A stretch of DNA of 64,000 nucleotides from Codonopsis lanceolata (Eukaryota > Streptophyta > Magnoliopsida > Asterales > Campanulaceae), in contig CM028379.1 of assembly GCA_013146195.2 (NCBI GenBank), positions 57,051,693 through 57,115,692 of the forward strand, given 5' to 3'. The notes under the pieces were generated by a model that saw only the letters and a program-made list of their open reading frames with translations, did not search any database and had not been told where the DNA came from. Positions 1-11,700 of this stretch are shown here, piece by piece. Position numbers and translations under genes: made by a program. The number at the start of each line of letters is the position of its first letter. The stretch's first letter is position 1.

Positions 1-2607
1 TTAGGGCTTGAGAATCAAGCCCGAATTATTGGGGAAATTGTTGTTAATTGAAGTGGGTGTAAATGTCGAGATTGATGAAGTGTGTAAATAATGAAACCTA
101 GTATTTAGACTCAACGGAGTCGTAATAAGTTCAATAATGTGTTAATGAACTCGGGTTGAAATCCTACGACATTTGGATTTCGTTTGACTATGATTATGAT
201 GAGTTCTTGGATTTTTAGGCTTGGGAATTAAGCCCGGATGATTTTGGGAAATTTGTTATAATTTGAATGGTGTGTTAATTTTAGGGGTGGCAATTCATGT
301 TATCGTGTCGTGTTCGTGCCTCATTATCGTGTTTTAATATTATCTATCTTATTTGATCATAAATAAAACAATAAATATTAATTTGAATATATTAACAATT
401 TCGTATCTTTAAGTGTGTGTTTCGTGTTGTGTGGGTATTAGTGTTGGGTTTATCGTGTCATTTGTCTCTGTAAACGTGTTTTATAATCGTGTCTTATTGG
501 TTCGTGCTAACGTGCCGTGCCAAGCATTGCCACCCCTAGTTAATTTGGGGATGTATGAAATATGTATTTAACGAAAGGCGATATTAAGACTCAATGAAGT
601 CGTTATAGGTTCGATAAAATGTTAGTGAACCTTAGGTTGAAATCCTACGATGTTCGGGTTGGTTGGTTTTGATTATGAGTACCCGAGCATCTCGAATTGT
701 ATCAAATTGTGACATCCACAATATAAAGGCTTATTGGGGATTTATTTAGAGAGTGCTTGTTAGAGCACGGAGCATTAGAGACCAACTTATGATCTCGTAT
801 ATCTTTAAGAAATGATTATTTGAATGAGTTCTCTCTTAGGGAATTTGGTCGCGTGCACATCAAAGCACTTGCGAGGATATGACTACGGAATAGGTTTGGT
901 ACCCTTGAGATTGGTTTGAGAATGTCGAGTATATATGACGATTGGGACCATGGTTGAGCCCGATGTACCTTTAAGTAAAGCTTAATGCTAAGTCTTGATT
1001 TATGATTGTTCTTAGACCAAAATAATAGTCTTTGGTTTAATCCCGAGTAGAGGACTATGGTAGACCTCATGTTGTGATTTCTTGAGCTTATATGCTACTT
1101 TTGATTGGGTGATAACTTGAGGTTTATGAATACTTCAATATGTGGTTCTTTGACTAAACTGATAAGTTAGTTGGATTTGTTAAGTATGTGCAAATATGTG
1201 CATTGTTAAATTGGTGTGTAGAGCTTTATGTCCTACTTGATTTGATAAGTCCGCTATGGTCGGTTTTGATTCTTGTTTGAGCATGCGAGTAAATATCTAC
1301 TTGTGCAATGCATAAAAGCCCAGCTGACATTATTTGAATTGGTTTTATATGTCAGGGTAGGACGATACATCGCCTATACGAATCGTAAGATTCGTATTCG
1401 CTATGGATCGTCGTACCTGGGACCTCACACACCCCTCCATTGTTGGCCGCAATGGGGAAGTAGCCCTTGCTTGTAACAATACGTGCGCCATTGGTCGCTA
1501 TCTAAATCGAGTAGGTTCTCGATAAAAGTCGATGTAATCACAGAGCATCGATGTGGCATGATCCAGTATAACATTATGTATTGCAGGAGCAACACAACAG
1601 CGCTATTTGGGTATCTTCTCTATCCCTTATGTGGCTTACTATAAGCACTTATATGAAAGATTATGTGCTATGTGGTTTATGAAATTTATGTTACTTGATG
1701 ATTTAATACAAGTTTAATGTTGGTATACGATTATGATGCCATGATTTTATACATGCTGGTGCATTATGCCATGTCACGTCATGCTATGCCATACAATTGC
1801 ATTTAGTAACTTACTGGGTGATTATGACTCATTTCGTGTGTTTGTTTTCCTTAGTTTGTGCAGTGAGCTCGTTAGTGCGCGTTGCAGCTACGGGTGCATG
1901 TTGGATAGCAGATGGTATTCCGGGAAATAGCTTGGAAGTTATTATTATTATTGTATTTATTATCTTGTGAGACACGGATGTAAAGTTATGTAAACTTTAC
2001 TTGGGTAGTTATGTTGGTATTCTATTATCGTTTTATTTTGGGAGTCGACTTGTTAGGTCGAGATGTTGTATTTATTTAGAAGTTTATTCCGTTGTCTTTC
2101 CGAGCAAGGTTTTAGCTCGCATGTTCTAGTATTCTGTTATTGTTATCTCTATCTCCGACAACTTTAGTCGAGAGACATTGGTTTAGATCTTAGTGTTTAA
2201 TCTCTTATTCTTTTAGATGATTTGTCCCTCCGGCATGTTATAGCCGTCGAGTGGTTGTTTATCAGGTTGGGTTCTTGTTGCGTTGCCGGCCTTTGGTTGC
2301 TGATGGTTTGTTGCCCGTGCGCAATGTTGCGTCACGTGAGTCGTAGATTTGTCGAGAGATAGTTGTCTCTCAGCCTTGTATTCCTTTGTTTAGGATTATA
2401 GGCTTTGGTCCCACCTATGATTTGCTTCCGCAGGTTTTAGTTTTGTTATCCCGTTTTGCCGTTATGACTTTACATTCATGTTTCGAGCTAGTCAGCTCAT
2501 TGTTTTGACTTGCACCATTATGATTAGCAAGTGCTTGTCCGTTTTTTAGCTTGTCTTGATGGCACGACCTTGGGGTTTCGTATTGGAGTCCGGGTCGAGT
2601 CGTTACA
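1..2607 (+). repeat. 5' LTR (partial) of a Ty3/gypsy element with very long LTRs
   Basis: This stretch repeats 6902-9244 almost base for base, apart from a 257-bp MITE at 282-538 and scattered substitutions. It ends in GTTACA at 2607 and is followed two bases later by a tRNA-Met-type primer binding site, so it is the 5' LTR. The window opens inside the LTR; by comparison with the 3' LTR about 1.6 kb of its left part lies outside. No gene is supported in it; the short ORFs also occur in the other LTR and are not gene-like. Confidence 0.9.
282..538. mobile_element. hAT-type MITE (257 bp) inside the 5' LTR
   Basis: The termini are TAGGGGTGGCAA and TTGCCACCCCTA, flanked by a perfect 8-bp duplication GTTAATTT (274-281 and 539-546). 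The 3' LTR lacks the insert and has a single GTTAATTT at the equivalent site, so the empty site is present in the window. Eight-bp duplications and this kind of terminus are typical of hAT elements. No coding capacity. A second copy of the family lies at 55033-55287 in opposite orientation. Confidence 0.93.
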
Positions 2608-2609
2608 CT

Positions 2610-2621
2610 TGGTATCAGAGC
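2610..2621 (+). other. Primer binding site of the gypsy element
   Basis: TGGTATCAGAGC, two bases after the end of the 5' LTR, complements the 3' end of initiator tRNA-Met, the usual plant retrotransposon primer. Confidence 0.9.
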
Positions 2622-2717
2622 TATAGGTTAGCTATTTCGCCAGGATAGGTTCCTTGGCCTAGTTGGGTTGGGTTTATTGTTGAGTTATTAACGCTGAGTG
2701 TTCTTTGTAGGCATATT

Positions 2718-3640
2718 ATGTCAGGAACTTGGCGTGGAGCTAGTTCTAGTATACCTCGTTCGAGTACAACTCGTGGTGACGGAAGAGAAGGGAACGTTAG
2801 TGAGCCGTGTGTGACTCCTCAACCGATGATTGAACTGGAAAGCAATTTCACCGTTCTTGAGAAATTTTTGAAGTTGAAACCGGAATGTTTTGATGGAGAG
2901 CCAAATGCTACTAAGGCGGAGCGTTGGCTAGAAAGCATGGAGAAGATCTTTGCAGTTTTGGGTTGTACATTAGAAGAGATGGTGACCTTAGCGGTGTTTA
3001 GACTGGATGGAGTGGCCGAGCATTGGTGCCTTGAATTATGAGATCATTGGAGACAGCATGGAGTGCCTCGAGTGTGGGAGAACTTTGTCATGGAGTTTAT
3101 GGTACAGTTTATTCCGGCAGTAATTCGGGAAAGAAGAGAGATGGAATTCCTAGCGTTAGAACAAGGAGATATGACCGTGGCTCAGTATTCAACAAAGTTT
3201 GCAGAGTTGGCTCGTAACTGTAGTTACTTAGTAGCAGATGAGGCTAGGAAGACCGAGAGGTTCGTGAAAGGCCTGAGGACGAAATATCGTAGGTAGCTTA
3301 TCCCATTACAGCTTACGGATTACCAAGGGGCTGTGGATCGTGCACATGCGATGGAGATGGATATCGAGGATCATGCTCGAGAGAGAGAACCTCAGAGACT
3401 ATTAGGATTGATACTTCTACCTCTAGACGGAGACGACGAGGTGACGAGTTGACATGTAACTTTTGTAAGAAAACAGGACACACCGAGGATAGGTGCTGGG
3501 GTACAACAGGAAAATGCTTTGTTTGTGGCGGCGATCATGTTCGTAAAGATTGCCCGAGGAGGAGAGTTAGTCAGTCTGGGAGTACTAGTCAACAATCTAG
3601 TGGCTCCAAGAGAGATGGTGATGGTCGGCCTAGAGTTTGA
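2718..3640 (+). pseudogene. gag: Decayed gag of the gypsy element (capsid and zinc knuckles)
   Basis: Three consecutive open pieces (2718-3041, 3063-3296, 3449-3640) form one gag-like region broken by stop codons. The first two match retrotransposon gag: aromatic- and charge-rich helices around FDGEPNATKAERWLESMEK and, in the second piece, an AQYSTKFAELAR stretch. The third has a CX2CX4HX4C knuckle (CNFCKKTGHTEDRC) followed by a shorter Cys/His motif (CFVCGGDHVRKDC). Gag packages element RNA into virus-like particles. No protease, reverse transcriptase, RNase H or integrase follows, so the element was non-autonomous and this copy of gag is also dead. Start chosen at the Met about 100 bp after the primer site. 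Confidence 0.8.
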
Positions 3641-5257
3641 GGTCGTGTGCGAGTGGCAATTTGTCATTGCGAAGTTTCGAGATCTATCCGAAATTATAAG
3701 GTATATTCTCGTATATATATTATATGGTTGCTACTATTACCGTTATTATGAGTACACGTTTTAATTGGTAGCTCATGTGCATTCATACATACATTATATG
3801 GTGTATTATGTAATATTGGTTATTTGTTCGATCGGGAATAATACCCTAATGTGAGATCGATATATGATATGGTTTGTTTTGTGAATTACCGGTAGGTAAT
3901 CGCACGTGGTGTATGGATTCTTGTTTAGTCTATATATGTATAAGACTATGTTATATATAGAGTTGTGGTTTTGTGTGGTTATATACAAAGGTCATAGTAT
4001 GTATATATATGAAGCATGAATTGTATGATAATACTTATTGGTTTGGAATGATACTTGTATATTCTACGGAAATATGTTTAATATAATGAATAATATGCTA
4101 CTATATTATTGTTAGTGGTTATTATTCGAGTGGGATATACACTCGACTTGTGAGAAGGTTGAAGGTTGCGATTTAGAAGATAATCACGGTTGCACGGGAG
4201 TGTATGACGCCTCGCCGCGAGTATTGAGACGTTAACGTTGCGATAGGATGCTTAGTGTATGCATTGGTTGTAGACTTGGTCTAGAGCTTAAGAAAGGATA
4301 GTCTTGCGGAGTATAGACGTTACGAGAATCGGTAGACGTGTCGATTCATCGTGATTCCTAGGAAGTTTTCTTGGTTGAGTGTACTAGGTACACGAGTTTT
4401 GTGTTATATATGATTGTTGTTTGCCAAAGTAATAGACCTTGTTACTTGGCTTGATTTTATTCAGCTATATGCATTAGTTGTAGGAATCATCTATTTGATG
4501 CATCTACATTGTATAAAATTAAATTCTCATTTCATAATTATTATCTCCAGTTCACTCATTTCATTAGCATAGGAGACTATTTAAAGGATGCTTAAAACTT
4601 TTTATTCATGAACCTTCGCATCCTTACGACGGAAACTTTTGAAGCTAATTCAGTAGGTACCCTGAATTGGTGAGCAAAAGGTATTCGTCGTTGGACTAGG
4701 ATTGGTAAGAATTAAGTTAGAAATTGACTATACCCGTTACCAAATGGAATGGACTGAAATGGAATGAATTTTCAAAACATTTCATTAATGTGCTCTTATG
4801 TTTTCTCACCCGCGATGGGGAAATCGCGAGTGTGATTTACATGGTTTGAAATGCCGATTTGATTATCTTTAATTTGTTTGCGAATTGCTCCATATGCAAT
4901 TATTATTTCTTTAACTTAGAATCTCTTGTGCTTGAATTTCGTGTTGAGCCCCGAAACAAATAGTTTCGGTAGTTGGATGTTGAAATATCCTTGAATGTGG
5001 TCTTCATGTTGCAATTTGGGGTTTTGCTTACATGACTGGCATAGTGTCGTCCGTATGGGTATTCGTGACTCAAGTATGGGTCATAGTATTTCCAACCGTA
5101 AGTGTTTGATGTTGTTGTGTCTATTGAGAGTTCATAGGCTTTTGAATTTGGATTATTAGAGTTTGACCCTCGTGTGTATTATGGTTGAGTGCGGACCTAA
5201 TGTTGGTTTGTATCATGATTTAGAATTCGGGATGAATTCTTTTTAAGGTGGAGAGAG
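3641..5257 (+). other. Non-coding interior of the gypsy element and polypurine tract
   Basis: About 1.6 kb between the gag remnant and the 3' LTR with no pol-like frame on either strand. It ends in a purine tract (aaggtggagagag, about 5245-5257) directly before the LTR start TGTAAC, which is the expected plus-strand primer. Confidence 0.75.
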
Positions 5258-5960
5258 TGTAACACCCCGCCCCTTCGTTAGCTCGGTTTGCGTGCCATAC
5301 TCGCAATTATTCTTTTATGGGGATACATGATTGGTTAGTGAGAGTCTAGATGTGTATGAGAGATCATATTAAGACCAAAACACTATTAAGAGAGGCCATA
5401 TAGTTGTTGACTTGCTAAAGTCATAAGTCGTGACTCGACGATAGTCGGGATGCGACGCGATTGAGAGTTTGCTTGCATTTTGCATTCGTGACCTCGGTTT
5501 TGTCCTAGACCTTTATATGATGGTTTATTAACATGTATATATGTATTATACTTCAAGTTGGAGGTGTTCCTTAAGTCTATCGATGAATTGGAAGCTTTGG
5601 AGATAGCATTCGTCTCTATCGCGTAGTTCGGGGATCGAGTCGTGTAATCGTCTCTCCTTTGGAGTTCCTATTTCCCTAGTTGTTATTCAACTTTCTAGAA
5701 GTACACAAGCTTCTTCATTAGCCCTTATACTTGCCTTAAAAGTCTCCTTTCATTGCTCATGCAATTGCGAGTTCATTCGTCGTTGCGGTTGCACGTTGTT
5801 GCACCTCTTCCCGGTTTCGCTCCGAGTTGTTTTGGGAGTTGTTTATGAGTGTTCTATGGGAGTTCTAGACCTACTTTGGATGAGGTTTGAACCTTGTTAA
5901 GTTTGGTTATGTGTTTGAGGTTGTTCGGGGTTGAATTCTAAGCCCTTTTGGTCTGGGAGG

Positions 5961-6074
5961 CTTGCGGTTGCAAGGGGGAAGGACCTTGCCCCCGCAAGGC
6001 CAATGGAAGAAGTCACCTTGAGAGGCTGGAGAGCTTGCGGTCGCAAGCTATAGGGGACCTTGCGACCGCAAGGT
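5961..6074. repeat. Cluster of four short palindromes in LTR U3
   Basis: Four inverted repeats share a CTTGCG core: 5961-5974 (CTTGC-ggtt-GCAAG), 5984-5999 (CCTTGC-cccc-GCAAGG), 6033-6048 (GCTTGCGGTCGCAAGC, perfect apart from the two central bases) and 6057-6074 (ACCTTGCGACCGCAAGGT). They lie about 220-330 bp upstream of the TATA box and are GC-rich in an AT-rich setting. They may be regulatory sites or hairpins; function not shown. Confidence 0.6.
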
Positions 6075-6293
6075 GCCCCGACCCTGTTTTGCCCTGTTCT
6101 GTGTTTTGACGAGAAATGCCTATCCTACCCTCATCAAACCTCCTCTAAACCCTTCCTAACCTCCCATACTTAGCCCTAAACATGTCCTAACATTAGTTGG
6201 AGGATAATTAAGGTTATATTAGTGGGTGATTAATCCTAATCTCTACTAATTGTACCAAGGAATTCCCTATTTTGCCCTCTTGGTTTGTGGAGG

Positions 6294-6300
6294 TATAAAA
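6294..6300 (+). promoter_or_regulatory. TATA box of the 3' LTR
   Basis: TATAAAA sits about 1 kb into the LTR, followed by a GAGAGA tract at 6363-6373. It is the best candidate for the LTR promoter; no transcript evidence. Confidence 0.55.
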
Positions 6301-9244
6301 GCCAAATCCCTTTGTAATTTTCAAAAACATTGTTCATTTCTCCTCCTCTACCATACGTTTTAGAGAGAGAGAGGGCTCTTGGAGATTTCAAGCCCTAGCC
6401 TCCTTCTCCCTTTGATCCATGACGATCCAACCGTCAGATTGCCTTCAAACTTCAGATTCGTGAAGCCCTCGACGAGTAGAACAAGTTCATCGATCGGATT
6501 TGCGTTCTTTGGAGTTTCATCCGAGCTAGGTAAGTTACCTCCTTTTATTTTGGTTCATTGGCCCTAAGGAAAACAACCTATGTGCTATTTGTGGGCAATG
6601 GACACTAGATATGCTTTGTATGCCCATTTTGGGGATTTATGGAAGTATGAACTTATTAGGAGCATTTGTAGAATGGCTTCTATGATTATTGAAGTATATG
6701 ATTACTCCTCATATTGTGTTTCTAGGATTATGAGCATGCTAGAAATCATGTTCACATGTTGTTTGGGTTTATTATGGAAGTATGCCTATGATTGTGGCTT
6801 TGGATGTGTGAACTCACTAGATATCATGAGTAGGATCATTTAATTGAAATTATGTGATTTATAAAATGGGTTATGATTTATGTTGGGTTTTGTTATGAAT
6901 TTTAGGGCTTGAGAATCAAGCCCGAATTATTGGGGAAATTGTTGTTAATTGAAGTGGGTGTAAATGTCGAGATTGATGAAGTGTGTAAATAATGAAACCT
7001 AGTATTTAGACTCAACGGAGTCGTAATAAGTTCAATAATGTGTTAATGAACTCGGGTTGAAATTCTACGTCATTTGGGTTTCGTTTGACTATGATTATAA
7101 TGAGTTCTTGGATTTTTAGGCTTGGGAATTAAGCCCGGATGATTTTGGGAAATTTGTTATAATTTGAATGGTGTGTTAATTTGGGGATGTATGAAATATG
7201 TATTTAACGAAAGGAGATATTAAGACTCAATGAAGTCGTTATAGGTTTGATAAAATGTTAGTGAACCTTAGGTTGAAATCCTACGATGTTCGGGTTGGTT
7301 GGTTTTGATTATGAGTACCCGAGCATCTCGAATTGTATCAAATTGTGACATCCACAATATAAAGGCTTATTGGGGATTTATTTAGAGAGTGCTTGTTAGA
7401 GCACGGAGCATTAGAGACCAACTTATGATCTCGTATATCTTTAAGAAATGATTATTTGAATGAGTTCTCTCTTAGGGAATTTGGTCGCGTGCACATCAAA
7501 GCACTTGCGAGGATATGACTACGGAATAGTTTTGGTACCCTTGAGATTGGTTTGAGAATGTCGAGTATATATGACGATTGGGACCATGGTTGAGCCCGGT
7601 GTACCTTTATGTAAAGCTTAATGCTAAGTCTTGATTTATGATTGTTCTTAGACCAAAATAATAGTCTTTGGTTTAATCCCGAGTAGAGGACTATGGTAGA
7701 CCTCATGTTGTGATTTCTTGAGCTTATATGTTACTTTTGATTGGGTGATAACTTGAGGTTTATGAATACCTCAATATGTGGTTCTTTGACTAAACTGATA
7801 AGTTAGTTGGATTTGTTAAGTATGTGCAAATATGTGCATTGTTAAATTGGTGTGTAGAGCTTTATGTCCTACTTGATTTGATAAGTCCGCTATGGTCGGT
7901 TTTGATTCTTGTTTGAGCATGCGAGTAAATATCTACTTGTGCATTGCATAAAAGTCCAGCTGGCATTATTTGAATTGGTTTTATACGTCAGGGTAGGACG
8001 ATACATAGCATATACAAATCGTAAGATTCGTATTCGCTATGGATCGCCGTACATGGGACCTCACACACCCATCCATTGTTGGACACAATGGGGAAGTAGC
8101 CCCTTTGCCGTAACAATACGTGCGCCATTGGCTGCTATCTAAATCGAGTAGGTTCTCGATAAAAGTCGTTGTAATCACGGAGCATCGATGTGGCACGATC
8201 CAGTATAACATTGTGTATTGCAGGAGCAACACATCATCGCTATTTGGGTATCTTCTCTATCCCTTATGTGGCTTACTATAAGCACTTATATGAAAGATTA
8301 TGTGCTATGTGGTTTATGAAGTTTATGTTACTTGATGACTTAATACAAGTTTAATGTTGGTATACGATTATGATGCCATGATTTTATACATGCTGGTGCA
8401 TTATGCCATGTCACGTCATGCTATGCCATACAATTGCATTTAGTAACTTACTGGGTCATTATGACTCATTTCATGTGTTTGTTTTCCTTAGTTTGTGCAG
8501 TGAGCTCGTTAGTGCGCGTTGCAGCTACGGGGGCATGTTGGATAGCAGATGGTATTCCGGGAAATAGCTTGGAAGTTATTATTATTATTGTATTTATTAT
8601 CTTGTGAGACACGGATGTAAAGTTATGTAAACTTTACTTGGGTAGTTATGTTGGTATTCTATTATCGTTTTATTTTAGGAGCTGACTTGTTTGGTCGAGC
8701 TGTTGTATTTATTTAGAAGTTTATTCTGTTGTCTTTCCGAGCAAGGTTTTAGCTCGCATGTTCTAGTATTCTGTTATTGTTATCTCTATCTCCGACAACT
8801 TTAGTCGAGAGACATTGGTTTAGATCTTAGTGTTTAATCTCTTATTCTTTTAGATGATTTGTCCCTCCGGCATGTTATAGTCGTCGAGTGGTTGTTTATC
8901 AGGTTGGGTTCTTGTTGCGTTGCCGGCCTTTGGTTGCCGATGGTTTGTTGCCCGTGCGCAATGTTGCGTCACGCGAGTCGTAGATTTGTCGAGAGATAGT
9001 TGTCTCTCAGCCTTGTATTCCTTTGTTTAGGATTATAGGCTTTGGTCCCACCTATGATTTGCTTCCGCAGGTTTTAGTTTTGTTATCCCGTTTTGCCGTT
9101 ATGGCTTTACATTCCTGTTTCGAGCTAGTCAGCTCATTGTTTTGACTTGCACCATTATGATTAGCAGGTGCTTGTCGGTCTTTTAGCTTGTCTTGACAGC
9201 ACGACCTTGGGCTTTCGTATTGGAGTCCGGGTCGGGTCGTTACA

Positions 9245-9380
9245 AAGAACGAGCATGGAATTTGAAGAGCTCCGCCCACGTCGCATATTAGATGTTATCC
9301 ATTTCAAGAATAATAGGAATGTAGTTCTTGATGTTGGAGACGACAAGAGCCGGGTGGAAAGATGACTTAGAGGAAGCCAT
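9245..9380 (-). pseudogene. gag: 5' fragment of a copia gag (minus strand), cut by the gypsy insertion
   Basis: Reading leftward from the ATG at 9380, the frame begins MASSKSSFHPALVVSNIK and continues with a YATWAELFKFHAR-type stretch, the N-terminus of copia gag proteins. An in-frame stop lies about 30 codons in. The frame ends exactly at the gypsy 3' LTR (9244), so the gypsy inserted into this older copia element. Confidence 0.75.
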
Positions 9381-9469
9381 GAAAGAGGCAAGAAGAGATA
9401 GAAATGGAAGAAAGCAGAAGACGAGATATCAGAAGGTAGCGACGCAGAGAGGAAAAAAAATGCCCTAGT

Positions 9470-9664
9470 GCTCTGATACCATGAAAGAATGTCAAACTTT
9501 CCTTGCTCATCATGATCACTCCAAAGGTGATATATATGCCGAGATTACAATATCTTTCCTAAGCTAAAATTAAGGAAATCTTAATCAATCTTAAACAACA
9601 ATATACTGGCTATAAATAAGGAAAATAATACACTAATAAAAATATCTAAATACATTATTTAACA
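9470..9664 (-). repeat. Primer binding site and short 5' LTR of the minus-strand copia element
   Basis: 9470-9481 is the reverse complement of TGGTATCAGAGC. It is followed by an LTR-like stretch 9482-9664 (183 bp) that on the minus strand begins TGTTAAATAATG and ends CATTCTTTCA. The primer site lies between this LTR and the gag fragment, as expected for one copia copy. The right-hand LTR border is set only by the TG...CA rule. Confidence 0.65.
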
Positions 9665-10231
9665 GTTAGATTTTCCAATCATCAAATTTTTAAATATATA
9701 CGAGATTCAGTTTCAATTTGAAATTTTGAAAATTCAAAAAATTGAACTTGGGTTTGTAAATAGTGAAATTTAAGGTTGTGATGATGGTGTAAATGATGAT
9801 TTTCACAATTAGGTTACTTTGAAGTAAGGAGTAAGGAATTAGAAACGGAAATAAAATCAAAAAATAATTTTTGGGTTAATGGTGAAATTTGAGGTGATGA
9901 GGGTGATGGTGGTGGGTCTATCAATGATGAGGTTGATGGAAGAAAGTGAAGAATACAAAAAAAATTTAAATAAATTCTAATTATTATTTTGGAGTAATAC
10001 ATTTTAACTTTAAATTTAAATAAATTCTAAAATATTATTTTGAAGTGATACATTTTAACTTTAAATTTAAATATGAGACAAAGTATAATTATTTTTGGAT
10101 TATTGAAATAATTATTTATTGTTTTTAATTCAAAATATATTTTAAATATTACATGGTAAACTAAATGATGAAATCATAACTGAATCCTACTTTACACCCC
10201 AAGCAAATTGACCAAAATAATCCTCATGAGT
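9665..10231. other. AT-rich spacer without a recognisable gene
   Basis: No supported ORF. It holds an imperfect direct repeat of about 58 bp (about 9962-10015 and 10015-10072). Confidence 0.6.
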
Positions 10232-10239
10232 CATGTAAC

Positions 10240-10969
10240 CAGGGCCGACCCAAGGGTGAAGCAAGGAAGCCCTTGCTTTAGGCCTCAAAAATCTTTAGGC
10301 CTCCAAAAAAAATTACTACCTTTTTAAAAAAAATATCTACCTTTTTAAAAAAATATATATTAAGTGACTCCTAGTTTTTCTCATTAGGTTACTTAATGAG
10401 AAATTAATGTCATTGGATAATAAAAATTTAAAAGACATTAGGTTACTTAATGAGAAATTAAGGTCATTGGATAATAAAATTTTAAAAGCCAATTGTTTTA
10501 ACCTTCAACATTCTTTAAAACATAATGAAAACTCTGATATTGATGAATTAGGTCTATTTACAAAACTATTTGTAAAAGAAATTATACAAATGAAAAATGA
10601 TACACAAATTGACATACTTAATTATATAATAAGGCTTAATTCTTTTCCAAATGCGTATATCGCGTATAGAATAATGTTTCTCGTAACCGTTGCATCGCCA
10701 AAAAGAAGTTTTTTTAAAACTAAAATTAATAAAATTTCATCTAAGACCAACAATGTCTCAACAAAGATTAAGTGGACTAGCTTTATTCGATTGAAAAAGA
10801 ATTATTAAATGAAATTGATTACAATAATTTTAAAATGATTTTGCATCCTAAAAAGCACAAAAGATGTTCTTTAAATCAAAAATGTAATAATTAAAAATAT
10901 ATTATTTGATTTTAAAAGGCCTCACTTTAGAGTTTGCTTTATGCCTTCATAAGTGTTGGGCCGTTCCTG
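10240..10969 (+). mobile_element. Internally deleted hAT element
   Basis: Ends are CAGGGCCGACCC (10240) and, inverted, CAGGAACGGCCC (10969), the hAT CAGGGCCGG type of terminus. They are flanked by catgtaac (10232-10239) and catataac (10970-10977), an 8-bp duplication with one mismatch. Inside is the C-terminal end of a hAT transposase (separate entry). At 730 bp most of the transposase is missing. Confidence 0.85.
10407..10808 (+). pseudogene. C-terminal fragment of a hAT transposase (dimerisation region)
   Basis: The 133-aa frame contains a motif like RLNSFPNAYIAYRI followed by VASPKRSF. These match the C-terminal hATC dimerisation region of TTF-type zinc-finger hAT transposases, where the family motif is close to VASAERSFSKLK. 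The N-terminal zinc finger and RNase-H-like catalytic core are missing, so the fragment cannot transpose DNA. Its first 55 bp are a tandem duplication (about 10382-10436 and 10438-10492), so the apparent start Met is not the real one. Confidence 0.75.
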
Positions 10970-10977
10970 CATATAAC

Positions 10978-11700
10978 ATGCATATTTAATTTTTCATTAC
11001 TATTTTAATGCTCATATAGACGGGAAGGGACAAAGTGGGACACATAGAAAATTCGTGTATGAAAGTGAGACGCTTCATAGGTTAGGAAAGACATTATTAG
11101 AAGTATATAAAGAATTGAAACTATAATAATATATTTTGTTAGTGAGTATCGAGATATAAAGCAAATCGGTATCGTGGTTAATAATAACATACGAAGAAGC
11201 TAACATAAATGAGTTAAGGAAATGTGCTATAATGTCAAGAAAATGAAGAACAATTAAGAATTTAGTTGAGGAATCCGTGCGTTTTGTTAGAGAAAATTAA
11301 AAACCTAAAATCTATAGTTTACTTTTTTGAATTTTTAGACTACTACAAGCAACCTAAAAAATTGTATATATTTGTCTCTAATTTATTGATCTTGCAAACA
11401 CAACCACTGCACTAACCACAAATAATTGGGTTTCATAGCCTAAATCCATCAAAATATTTTACTCTTTTCTAGAACTGGATCCAAACCTCTAACCTCTTTT
11501 GGTTTTCACTTTCCTACTCCTTTCCATAGGACCCAAGATAGTTAGATGAGAGAATCTCTTTAGGGGTGATCTCCTGTAAGACAGTTTTACGGATCCTTAT
11601 CCGTAAGACGGAGCCCCATTTAGAAATTCGCGGGTCATAATAAATTAATAATACGTTATAAAAAGTCATAGAAGCCAATCTGTTGAGATGATTCACAACG
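10978..11700. other. Spacer without a recognisable gene
   Basis: AT-rich. The only notable part is about 11570-11625, where gtaagacagttttacggatcc is followed by an imperfect inverted partner; a similar sequence recurs near 62085. No ORF supported. Confidence 0.5.

Larger units (their letters stand above)
5258..9244 (+). repeat. 3' LTR (3987 bp) of the gypsy element
   Basis: Starts TGTAACACCCCG after a polypurine tract and ends GTTACA, giving inverted ends TGTAAC/GTTACA. The part 6902-9244 pairs with the 5' LTR at 1-2607. It contains a promoter-like TATAAAA at 6294-6300 and a cluster of GC-rich palindromes at 5961-6074. The ORFs at 6379-6567 and 6580-6843 lie just after the TATA box but resemble no known protein. 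At its 3' edge the element is inserted into a copia gag. Confidence 0.92.

Noticed and set aside
816..1476. ORFs duplicated at 7452-8142 as a tandem gene pair
   Set aside because: They are the two LTRs of one element; similarity covers the whole LTR, not just the frames.
6379..6843. ORFs of 62 and 87 aa after the LTR TATA box as genes
   Set aside because: No recognisable domain, and both are confined to the LTR; likely chance frames in a leader.
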